Assembly: GCA_030267965.1 (NCBI GenBank)
Contig: BRYA01000372.1
Location: 20,626 to 38,479 of the forward strand
Direction of reading: 5' to 3'
From: Triparma columacea
Lineage: Eukaryota; Sar; Bolidophyceae; Parmales; Triparmaceae
DNA: 17,854 nt
How positions within the stretch are numbered: the stretch's first letter is position 1; each line of letters opens with the position of its first letter. Positions 1-7,821 of the stretch are shown piece by piece. Under the pieces are notes generated by a model, which was given only the letters and a program-made list of their open reading frames with translations, made no database searches and was not told where the DNA came from. The position numbers and the translations under genes are program-made.

Positions 1-64
1 AAGAACCATCCAACCTAAACGCCCTTCCCCCCCCCTTCCCCCCCCTCACCCCCCAATCCCCCAG

Positions 65-255
65 ATGATGATTTCCACCAGCGTCTCCTCCAATTTGCTA
101 CTGATAGTACCTTCGGGCTTCGTCTTCAGTCCAAGGGTTCCGGAGAGGAGTTCCTGAAGCTCTTCAAGGCCGAGCACAGGAAGTACATGAAGGGGATGAA
201 GAAGGGGGACATTGAGAAGTTTTTGGAGAGGAGGGAGAATTCATTCGGACGATAA
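65..255 (+). CDS. 3' terminal exon of an unknown protein (partial)
   Basis: This is the last exon of a gene that begins left of the window. A C-rich tract ending in an AG at 63-64 looks like a splice acceptor. Bases 65-66 complete a split codon, and the frame from 67 runs to TAA at 253-255. The roughly 63-residue tail begins DDDFHQRLLQ, is rich in Lys, Glu and Phe (for example KLFKAEHRKYMKG) and ends in NSFGR. It is probably helical. I recognise no family. The other + frames and the - strand contain stops across this stretch, which supports this reading. Confidence 0.55.
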
Positions 256-335
256 CGCTGTTGACATTAACCCGCTCTAAATTGTCATTCAAAAATCTCA
301 CAAATATTTCAAGTCAATGACCCCCCTGTACTTAC

Positions 336-422
336 CGTATCCGTATCGACGAAGCGATCGAAATCGTTAAGAGGGAGGAACTCAAGAAGGCGCTTAAGGA
401 AGTCAGAAGTAGGAACCTTCAC
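336..422 (-). CDS. Possible internal exon, - strand, unknown
   Basis: On the - strand an AG preceded by a pyrimidine-rich run (acceptor at 424-423) and a strong GTAAGTAC donor (from 335) bracket exactly 29 codons. They read VKVPTSDFLKRLLEFL followed by PLNDFDRFVDTDT. No neighbouring exon could be joined with confidence, so this may be a relic or part of a gene I cannot assemble. The same bases on the + strand also read as a charged helix ending at a TAA near 440, but that frame has no usable acceptor or ATG. The rest of 256-765 holds homopolymer G and C tracts (about 451-478 and 641-655) and nothing else I can support. Confidence 0.3.
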
Positions 423-765
423 CTCAAGGGGAAGGAAGTGTAATGAGGATGGGAGGGGGGGGGGATAGGGGGGAGGAGAGAGATGAAGTGAGAGAAACAA
501 GACCCGCGTCCGTCCGTGACGGCTGTATTTTTAACGAAAAAATGTAAAATATTCCACGCCAAAAGATGGGCTCCTTTATTTATCACTAGACTTTTCTTCT
601 CGTGATAAATATGTGTATCGCTAATCGACACCCAAAATTGCCCCCCCCCCCCCCGTCGGCGCTATTCGCCTTGGGTCTGTTGTTATGTGTGATGTGATGA
701 AGTGATATGTAATTGTCTATGGATTGTAGACCTAATTTCCTACAACTATACCTAAAATGTCGCCC

Positions 766-1651
766 TCATTCCTCCTCCTCCCCCCATAGCATCCCCATGT
801 CCTCCTCCAGCTGCTTCCCGTCGTCTGTGATGGTGCTCATGCTCCCCTCGCTCATGCTCCTATCCCTACTAACGATGGTCCCCTTCAGTGAGTCCTCCCC
901 GTCTGACTTGGAGCTTACTGCAGGGATGACCCCGACGACGTCGAAGCACGCGCAGGGATCCCGAACGCCCTCTAGGCGGATCTCGGCGTAAGATAGACCG
1001 TCAGAAGACAGGCTGCTCCCGGCGGAGCAGTCGTCGGGTGTGGCTATTACTAAGGGTGTCGGCATGGCCGCGTCTAGGTAGGACTTCTTGACGACTGGGG
1101 GAAACACCTGATGGTGGGGGGAGGGACGGGGGGGGGACGATGAGATCATGAAAATGTAGTTGAAGTAGTCAGCATAAGCCTGCCTCACGCGCTGACTGAC
1201 ACACACACTTCTTTGCTGACTTTAAAGATGCGAGAAGGGCAATTGAAACCCGTCTGGCGTGAGGAAAAAATATAGAAATTTAGTCGCTCACCTTTTCTTG
1301 GTAATTTCGAGCCGTCATGTCCTCATTAAGCCTCCTCCTCTTCCCCTTCAGCTGAAACCCTGGCGCACTTAATTCTTGAGCATGGCTAAATCCGTCTTCC
1401 CGTCCCGGATACCGGTCGGCATCGTTCTTTTCTATTTTTATATCACTATTGAAGTGGGTCAGGGGGTCCGGGCAGGTAGGAGAGAGCTGAAAATTGCATT
1501 CTGTTGTTCCCCTCGGCTGACCAAGGAGAATCTTATTGCGGCTCAGGGGGATTCCAACGAGCCCCACAGCGTTGAAACTGTATGAAGGATTAGAGGCAAT
1601 AGAAGAATTCCCGAGGAGACCGAGGTCGTCCACCGCTCGCGACCTCTTCAT
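766..1651 (-). CDS. Unknown two-exon protein with Ser-rich acidic tail
   Basis: The proposed exons are 1651-1292 and 1191-766, giving about 261 aa. The start is the ATG at 1651. Exon 1 ends NYQEK immediately before a GTGAGC donor in phase 0. An acceptor AG at 1193-1192 restores the open frame (RVRQAYADYFNYIF). An alternative acceptor, with the exon starting at 1215, is also in phase. A second intron hidden in the C-rich stretch near 1105-1185 cannot be excluded. The protein has a basic patch (KGKRRRLNEDM) that could be a nuclear localisation signal. The C-terminal half is rich in Ser and Asp, contains SDGEDSLKGTIVSRDRSMSE and ends WGEEEE. No domain was recognised. Confidence 0.45.
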
Positions 1652-2211
1652 GGATATACAAAGGTTTTACTTAATATTTCCTTCAATGACGCTCTTTTTT
1701 CCTTTTCCTTCTCTTCCTTCTTTCGTCACTGCAGTAGTGCACAGTTGATTCCTGGCGAAAACAGGGGGGGCTAAGAGGTCGGAAGGGGTAGGAAGTATTA
1801 TGATTACTACTTTTTTGGCTCGTAGAGTTGTCTAGGGTCATCTTGGGAGGTTGAATTGGGAGAAGAATTCACCCGTCGTTCGTGGAGGTGGAGCATGTTG
1901 AAGTGACTCAGCAGTGCAGGATTTTTCGTTGCGGTGGGGAGCGTGATGTGTATTGATCGGTAGTTGAGGATTTTATGGTGGTATGGGGGGGCGGCAGTCT
2001 TGCGTCTGAGGGGATTTAAGGAGGAGAAGGGGGGGCTTGAAGGTTGGACGGGAGGGGAGGGGAGGGGTGGGAGAGAGAGACAGATGTGACCGCTACCGCA
2101 TTTGTGACGACTGCAACGGCTGGGATGAGCGGGCGACAAAAATACGACTGCGACTCGGGAGAAATTAATATACCGAAAAGGTTATTCTTAGCTAACGATC
2201 ACATTGTATTT
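1652..2211. other. Intergenic stretch, no supported gene
   Basis: This is 560 bp between the start of the unknown - strand gene and the stop of the acetyltransferase gene, also on -. It contains a polypurine tract (+ strand, about 2036-2085). A - strand open frame at 2139-1807 is Pro-rich and looks like chance. A 52-codon - strand frame at 1841-1683 starts MTLDNSTSQKSS and ends in a basic run, but I could not link it to an exon. It may carry the promoter and 5' leader of the 1651 gene. Confidence 0.4.
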
Positions 2212-3891
2212 TTAGGAGCCGTATCCCTCGAAGGCCTTGAGAACGATCTCTCTCAGGTCATCCTCCAGCCACTCCGCCTTCCAGCCATCAAACCCACTCT
2301 CAAGGTTGGTGCTAAAATCCCTTCCATAATATTCGTCAGCAACAGGTCCCTTCCCCTCAACCCTGTAGCTCTTGACCTTGGCGGGGACGCCACTAACACG
2401 AGCGTAAGGTGGAACCTCTTTAAGGACTATGCTCTTTGCTGTTACGACAGCCCCGTCCCCGACGATGATGTTCCCAAGGACGGCACAGCTGTCCTGCAGA
2501 ATAACTCCCTGACCTATCTTTGGGTGCCTGTCGCCCGCTATCTTTCCCGTCCCGCCTAGAGTCACACTCTGGAGGATTGCGACATCATCACCCACGACGG
2601 CCGTCTCCCCGATGACGACTCCTGCCCCGGCACTGAGATAAATGCCCGCCCCAATCCTCGCTCCAGGATGGAGGTCACAGCTTAACCTCGAGCTCACCAT
2701 GCTCTGGATGTAGTGGGCGAGGCTTTTCCTCCCCTGGAGCCAGAGGCGGTGGGCAAGGCGGTGGGACACGAGGGCGTGGAAGCCAGTGTTGAAGAGCAAT
2801 ACCCGCATGACCTGTCCCTCGTTACTGGGCTTCCTTACAGCGCAAGCCATGGCGTCCACCGCTATGGTCCTCTTGTCCTCCTCTGTAAGGTGAGTTTCAA
2901 ACAGGTTCTGGATCGTCATGGCCTGAACGATGGGGTTTGACGAGACAGGCCCTGCAAGGACGTTGCTCACATGCTTGATGGTGGCGGTGAAGAGGTCAGG
3001 TTGAGACAAAATTCCACTGTAGAGCATGGGACCGCAAGCGCTCGCTGAAGGAGGGGGGAAGGGATTAGGGTAGGGGAGGGTTAAGGAAGGTAGTTGACTT
3101 TCCGTGCATAGAGTCATAGCTTCGCTCCACCTCCTCTCCTCCTCACTCATCCCACTCCCTTTCTCACCTCCTTCCTCCTTCTTGAGAGCCTCCTTAGCCT
3201 CGAAACAAACCTGGAACCACAACGGATCCTCAGCCGTTTCAAGCTCCTTGAAGACCTTGGCAATCTTCCCAGGCCTCTTCTCCCTCTCCTTTGCAATCAT
3301 CCTCGTAATGGCCCTGGAAAGGTAAGGACGCTGCTTCATTTTCAGGCTGGTCTCCCATGCGTCACTCTCCTCTACCTCAATGGTAGCCAATTGTTGTTCG
3401 TTGTCCGCCTGCCTTTCACCCTCGCCACCACCCCCCATCCCTGCACCCAAACTCCAGCTTCTAATGTTGTTCATGGGTTCATGGGGGCCTGCTGGGCCAG
3501 TAAAGAAGGTTTCAGGGAGATTATTCGGAGAGAGCGTAGGGAGTGGCGCAGGGGCCGAAGCAAAACTATTCCCGTTCCCATCCAACCCCCCAGCAACCCT
3601 TTCCCCCTTCCTCATTTCCCCTCCTAAAAAGTTTTGCACAGTCAGAACCCTCCTAAGCGGCTTGGCGAGATCAAGGATCTCGTTTGATCCAGTCTTTACC
3701 CCGTCGATGCCATGGTAGTCGCCCTGATTGCGGTTAGAGTCCCATAGTTCTGTCCCCAAAGTTCGTGTGTTCTGAGTCCACAAGTTTTGCTGGATCTGGC
3801 TTGGACTGCTGAAACTGCACGACGCTGAAATCAAAGACGTGATCAACAGTGATATTAGCCACCTTCCGTTTGTAGAGCGAGCGCGAATCAT
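2212..3891 (-). CDS. Serine acetyltransferase homologue lacking active-site residues
   Basis: The model is intronless, 559 aa, starting at the ATG at 3891. I chose this start because it opens a basic-hydrophobic signal or transit segment (WLISLLITSLISASCSF). The frame stays open upstream to 4137, so a longer form is possible. After about 180 residues of low-complexity N-terminus comes the helical CysE domain (EDPLWFQVCFEAKEAL; MLYSGILSQPDL; GFHALVSHRLAHRLWLQGRK). The left-handed hexapeptide beta-helix follows (HPGARIGAGIYLSAGAGVVIGETAV; VTLGGTGKIAGDRHPKIGQG) with a roughly 40-residue C-terminal extension. CysE enzymes acetylate serine with acetyl-CoA in cysteine synthesis. Here the LDH(A/G)TG active-site motif reads LSAGAG (S420-A421), and the DRDP serine-binding motif is absent (VRKPSN). 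D406 and H456 remain. It may be inactive, regulatory or altered in substrate. Targeting to plastid or mitochondrion is inference. Confidence 0.85.
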   Translation of the reverse strand: MIRARSTNGRWLISLLITSLISASCSFSSPSQIQQNLWTQNTRTLGTELWDSNRNQGDYHGIDGVKTGSNEILDLAKPLRRVLTVQNFLGGEMRKGERVAGGLDGNGNSFASAPAPLPTLSPNNLPETFFTGPAGPHEPMNNIRSWSLGAGMGGGGEGERQADNEQQLATIEVEESDAWETSLKMKQRPYLSRAITRMIAKEREKRPGKIAKVFKELETAEDPLWFQVCFEAKEALKKEEGGEKGSGMSEEERRWSEAMTLCTESQLPSLTLPYPNPFPPPSASACGPMLYSGILSQPDLFTATIKHVSNVLAGPVSSNPIVQAMTIQNLFETHLTEEDKRTIAVDAMACAVRKPSNEGQVMRVLLFNTGFHALVSHRLAHRLWLQGRKSLAHYIQSMVSSRLSCDLHPGARIGAGIYLSAGAGVVIGETAVVGDDVAILQSVTLGGTGKIAGDRHPKIGQGVILQDSCAVLGNIIVGDGAVVTAKSIVLKEVPPYARVSGVPAKVKSYRVEGKGPVADEYYGRDFSTNLESGFDGWKAEWLEDDLREIVLKAFEGYGS

Positions 3892-4164
3892 GTTATTTTG
3901 GTCAAATGATCTCCAGATTCCCCAATTTTCATCCAATTCGACTCTTCCGGAACATCTGACGCTTGACGCTTGGATGCGGATTGGGGGACTTGGATCATTA
4001 CATTGGGGAGCTTTCGTGGGGCAAGAAGATGGCTTATAATGCGAGTACTTTGTCGTTCCGCCTTCTGCTACTTCCCTACCCTCCCTCCCCGAACAAGAAA
4101 CTCCCGAATTTGAGGACAAACAAATTACTTTAGACACCGTCTCAAACTTGAACTTGGTGGAAAG

Positions 4165-4877
4165 CTAAAGCTCCCCCTCCCCCTTCTTCCTCTTCTTTTT
4201 CCTAGCTTTGTCCGATTCTATGACAAAGAAGGCTGGACCGTCTTCTTCGTTGGGCTTCCGAAAGTCGAGACACCAGAGCTCCTTCTCTCCCTCCTCTCCC
4301 TCCAACTTCCCACTCGCCTTGACCTTGAAGGTCACACCGAACAAGTTCACCATCCTAACCATGGCCTTGCTTACTTTGAAGCTGCTCGGCACGAGGATGT
4401 CCGTGCAATCCTCCGCCCACGCCTCGCTGCAGGCGTTGCAGGGCTTTCCATCACACTCCATCTCCTTGTTCACCTTTGATGTAGCTGAGCATGTATCCTG
4501 AGGGAAACCCCCTAGCATATTGAGGATACCGTTGATTAGCTTTGAGCTGCTCTCTACGTTGACGATGTAAGATGTCATTCTGAACGCGGATTGGTGGGGA
4601 GGGTTAGTTGGTGTCAGGAAGTGCAATGAGGTGGAACTTTTCCGACTCACCGCTTCCCGCACATATATTCCGAAGGCGAAACTTCGAACGTAAGTAGGGA
4701 AATCGTAGCATCATAGCCAAATGTTTGGAAACGCTCGTTTTGGGTGGTAGGTTGCTCTTCCGAAACCCGATCGTCGGTAAAGTCACAGAACCTTTGTGCT
4801 AAGCTCGCCCCTGCGCAGAATTCGAATGTAACAAAGAGAAGTATAAGTCTGATAAAGATATTTTTTTTCATGTTCAT
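4165..4877 (-). CDS. Secreted or ER protein of unknown function, Cys-containing
   Basis: There are two exons, 4877-4651 and 4579-4165. The 71-bp intron (GTGAGT donor, TTCAG acceptor) joins in phase 2 to give 213 aa. The start is the ATG at 4877; a second ATG lies two codons downstream. The N-terminus is a classic signal peptide (MKKNIFIRLILLFVTFEFC) with likely cleavage near AGA-SLAQ. The mature part has about nine cysteines, including ECDGKPCNACSEAW, and a beta-like stretch FGVTFKVKASGKLEG. The tail is basic (KARKKKRKKGEGEL). The last residues EGEL only loosely resemble an ER-retention signal. I do not recognise the family. It is divergent from the nuclease gene, with 62 bp between the two start codons. 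Confidence 0.75.
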
Positions 4878-4939
4878 CAGCGAAATGCGGCACAAATCAC
4901 CAGAGACAGCAAACTAATTGTTCCACCAAAAGTGAAGAA
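4878..4939. promoter_or_regulatory. Very short divergent promoter region
   Basis: Only 62 bp separate the start codons of the secreted protein (-) and the exonuclease fusion (+). The two transcription units must share this region, or their leaders overlap. No TATA-like box is obvious. The assignment follows from gene layout, not from a recognised motif. Confidence 0.4.
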
Positions 4940-6718
4940 ATGGCCTCCCTTCTTTTCAAGTTGGTCGACCCAATATTCACTACGTTCTTGGGGCTAACAA
5001 CGTACTTTGTCTCCAGGTTAAAGGTGAAATTATCTTCAGATAAAACCTTAGAATGTAAAAAGGATTCAAGACTCCGGCCCAAACCCTTGGTGAAGGAGGA
5101 GGATGACTGCACACCACAGGCCCTCGGGTTGGATTGCGAGATGGTGGGAGTCGGTAGAGGAGGGAGCGAGTCTCAGCTTGCTAGGGTGACGTTGGTAAGG
5201 TCGTCGACACCAGCCCCAACGAAGCAGGAGGACTTTGAGGTTGTGTATGATGCAATTGTTAAGCCCGTCAAGAAGGTTTCAGACTACAGGACAAAGTATT
5301 CTGGGATAAACAAGGAGATTCTAAGAGATGGATTACCCGGTGTTCCGTTGGTTTCATTCGATGAAGCCAAGGAGCAAGGTGAGACTGGAGATGAGTGTTG
5401 TATAATTTATGAGCTTTTCGTTTCTGCTCGTCTTTTTGCGCTCGTCATCCTTTATAATACTCCCTAACGAAATTTTCCTCAACCCCTCCCTCTCTCCCTT
5501 CATTCTAAAGTGGGACAATTGATCTTTGGCAAAATTGTTGTGGGCCACGCGCTCGTGAACGACTTCAATGTCCTCCACCTTCGCCACCCCCGGGTACTCA
5601 CTCGGGATACTGCCCTCTATCCTCCATTTATGAGCTCGCAAGGGAAGAAAAAAACAAGGAGAATGATGCAGAGGAAGCTGAAATATATTGTGGAAGAGGA
5701 GCTGGGCGGTTGGAGGATCCAGACGGGGGGGGCGGGGCACTGCAGCGCCGAAGACGCGGCGGGGGCCCTTGGGTGCTACCTGAAAAGGCAGGCCGAATGG
5801 GAGAAGAGTGTTGGGAGTGGAGCTGTGGGAGAGGGGGGGGGTTCTTCCACCTTGGCCACGAAAAAGCTGTTTGACCTCGTGCTAGACGGGTCGAACATGC
5901 CTATTGGTATTCATCGCGGCGACAAAGGAGAGATAAAAGTCCGGAGTAGGGTTGTTGACGATCAGGGGGACAAAAAAGCAAAACCGGTGGCAGGACAGGT
6001 GAGAGAGCACACTCTTGCGATGGTGGGAATTGATTAGAATCATGCGCTGTATGCGCTAACCACAACCCCATCCCCCCGCACATTCCCTCCATCGCAGACA
6101 AAGTACGCTCATGTCGACTATCTTCCATGCCTGAAGGAGCTCATGAAGAAAAACGTCAGGAAGGTGATGCTTTTCTGGGATGGTTCAGGGGTGAAGGAGT
6201 GGAAGGAATTTGATCAGGACGGGGAAGAGAGAAATTTAGATGGCATCACGTTAAGAGTCACCAAGGTGGGGGTAGAAGCTGATGACGTGATAGTTGATGA
6301 AATGAAGACGGAAGAGTCTCAGTACAAGTACGAGGAGCTGGAAAGCGTGACGGTAGAGGAGTGTATTGAGAGCCTGTCAAACCCCGAAGACTTCACTTGG
6401 TTCATTGTCAAGAGAACCTCAGGAGGGTCCAAGTGCCACAAGAAACTCTTCAACAAACTGAACCTGCGGCGCCCCTCCGAAGGAGCCTGCTGCTTTGTTC
6501 CTCTCAACGAAGGCAGCAGGAAATTTAGCCTGGGACTGTGCAGGAGGCTGAAGCACGACAAGGTCATGAAGCAGCGGCTCGTTGAAATCAAACGGGTTTG
6601 TGGCGTGTCGAGGTGGCCCAAGAGGGTCGTTGTAACAGATGACGTCCTTTTGGCCGAAAGAGTCGTGCAGGAGGGGGGGTGCGTGATTGGAGGACGGGCC
6701 TTCGTGGAGGTCATGTAA
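4940..6718 (+). CDS. REX4-type DEDDh exonuclease fused to NYN/PIN-like nuclease domain
   Basis: Three exons, 4940-5378, 5511-5998 and 6098-6718 (introns of 132 and 99 bp, phases 1 and 0), encode 515 aa. The N-terminal half is a REX4/ISG20-type 3'-5' RNA exonuclease with all five DEDDh residues: D65 and E67 in LGLDCEMVGVG, D164 in VVGHALVNDF, H223 and D228 in HCSAEDAAGALGCY. The C-terminal half (about 267-515) matches the NYN/YacP PIN-like pattern: DLVLDGSNMP (D272), a beta strand KVMLFWDGSG, VGVEADDVI (E369, D371, D372) and VVVTDDVLLAERVVQEGG (D490, D491). Such acidic clusters bind metal in PIN-like RNases. The protein would therefore hold two potential RNA-cleaving sites. A short N-terminal hydrophobic stretch (FTTFLGLTTYFVS) could be an anchor or be coincidental. 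The NYN assignment rests on motif pattern only. Confidence 0.8.
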
Positions 6719-6837
6719 AACACCTGTTGTTGTTAGATATAAAACGCTCGTGTTTATACCTCTTCGATCCCAGCCTCCCACTTCCCCACATCCCCACACT
6801 GCATATCCTTAATTGGATTGTGGTCGCTCAACAAAAC

Positions 6838-6898
6838 ATCACCATCACCATCGCCATCGCCATCGCCATCGCCATCGCCATCGCCATCGCCATCGCAT
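6838..6898. repeat. (CATCGC)n microsatellite
   Basis: A hexanucleotide tract of CATCAC/CATCGC units, about ten copies, lies in the 220-bp spacer between the convergent stop codons of the exonuclease fusion (6718) and the LITAF gene (6939). It opens a Gly-Asp repeat frame on - and an Ile-Ala frame on +, neither of which is a credible gene. Confidence 0.9.
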
Positions 6899-6938
6899 CT
6901 CAACTTAAGCAGGTACAGCGACGCTGTATTTGAGATCA

Positions 6939-7422
6939 TCATTCCTCAAAGGGCTTGTCGTAGTTGTCTGCCTTAACCCCAAGAATCCCGTTGCAGCTTG
7001 GGCAGGTATGCGTGCTGTCCTTGGCGACGGGGAAGCAACAAGGAAGAAAGAAACAACACTTCTTGCAGCACTTGCAGCAACACATCGCACACAAACTGAA
7101 CATGTGGTACCATTTGAAGGAGACGTTGGTATGGCTGACGGTTGTGGTAACGTTTTTGTTGCAATCAGGGCAGAAACATTTGACGGGACCGCCAGTGGAG
7201 GCGTTGATCTGTGCCTGGTTGTTCTTGCTGCGGAGGTGTGGAGAGTTAGTTACCTATGGTTTACGGTAGGGTTTTGAGGCCTACAGGAGAACTCTCCACA
7301 CCGATGTGAGTGTTGTCAAGTGAGTTTTTGTTGACATTTTGAACTAACCTAGGATTACCGGGAGCAGAATTGCCATCTTTACTATCAACAACAGTCGCTT
7401 CGGCTACTGGTGTGGACGACAT
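6939..7422 (-). CDS. LITAF-domain zinc-binding membrane protein
   Basis: Two exons, 7422-7349 and 7227-6939, join across a 121-bp intron (GTTAGT donor, CCGCAG acceptor) in phase 2 to give 120 aa. The LITAF signature is complete. An N-terminal CPDC (C44, C47) is followed by NVTTTVSHTNVSFKWYH. A hydrophobic Cys-dense centre comes next (CAMCCCKCCKKCCFFLPCCF, 71-90). A C-terminal THTCPSCNGILG (C100, C103) completes it. In animal LITAF/SIMPLE the two Cys pairs form one zinc site around a membrane-embedded hydrophobic segment, and the protein sits on the cytosolic face of late endosomes. That location is family knowledge. The short N-terminus lacks the PPxY/PTAP motifs of animal LITAF. The roughly 15 cysteines suggest palmitoylation or extra metal binding, which is inference. 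Confidence 0.88.
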
Positions 7423-7427
7423 GCAAA

Positions 7428-7649
7428 ATGGGGGCTGGGGAGAGTATTTGTGTTTGTGTGGTCGACAATAAGGGTGAGACATATGCTTTTTTTTGCTGAA
7501 ATACAGGACAAAAGGGAACGTGCGCCATTACAAAGTACATGGCATCGATGCAAAGTGATCTTGAAACAACTGGCGTGGTGCCCAACACTGACGTTGTGCC
7601 TTGGTATACTCACTTGAAATTGGCTAAAAGGGAATTTCTTATTGACTGA
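7428..7649 (+). CDS. Candidate small protein with a 33-bp intron
   Basis: Exons 7428-7473 and 7507-7649 join in phase 1 to give 62 aa. The product starts MGAGESICVCVVDNKG and ends KLAKREFLID before TGA at 7647-7649. The supposed intron has a GTGAGA donor like others here, a T8 run and an ACAG acceptor, but 33 bp is far below the other introns (71-444 bp). The start codon lies only 5 bp from the LITAF start on the opposite strand. The protein-like composition and exact phase match are the only support. An open stretch this short could also be chance. No family recognised. Confidence 0.25.
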
Positions 7650-7821
7650 TTGGTTTGGGTAAAATCAAGGGTTCTTCATCTGAATATTCTTGAACTACTG
7701 ATTTTCCATTTCACCCCCACGACGACGCTTTTGTTTCCTGAAGCCGTAAACACCTCGGTCCGAGAATCCCCCCATTTACGTCTCTCTCAGCTCCCCCCAC
7801 ACATACAAAACAAACTCCCCG

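Noticed and set aside
766..991. + strand open frame rich in Ser and Met (713-991)
   Set aside because: Shadow of the Ser-rich - strand exon; Ser and Met runs arise from its Asp, Glu and His codons.
2044..2559. 171-codon + strand open frame
   Set aside because: Antisense to the C-terminal part of the acetyltransferase, and it starts in a polypurine tract.
6838..6898. Possible CRISPR-like array
   Set aside because: Contiguous hexamers without spacers; the genome is eukaryotic. No CRISPR array, tRNA or rRNA gene was seen anywhere in the window.
6754..6942. Gly-Asp repeat protein on -
   Set aside because: Pure translation of the CATCGC microsatellite, with no other coding signal.
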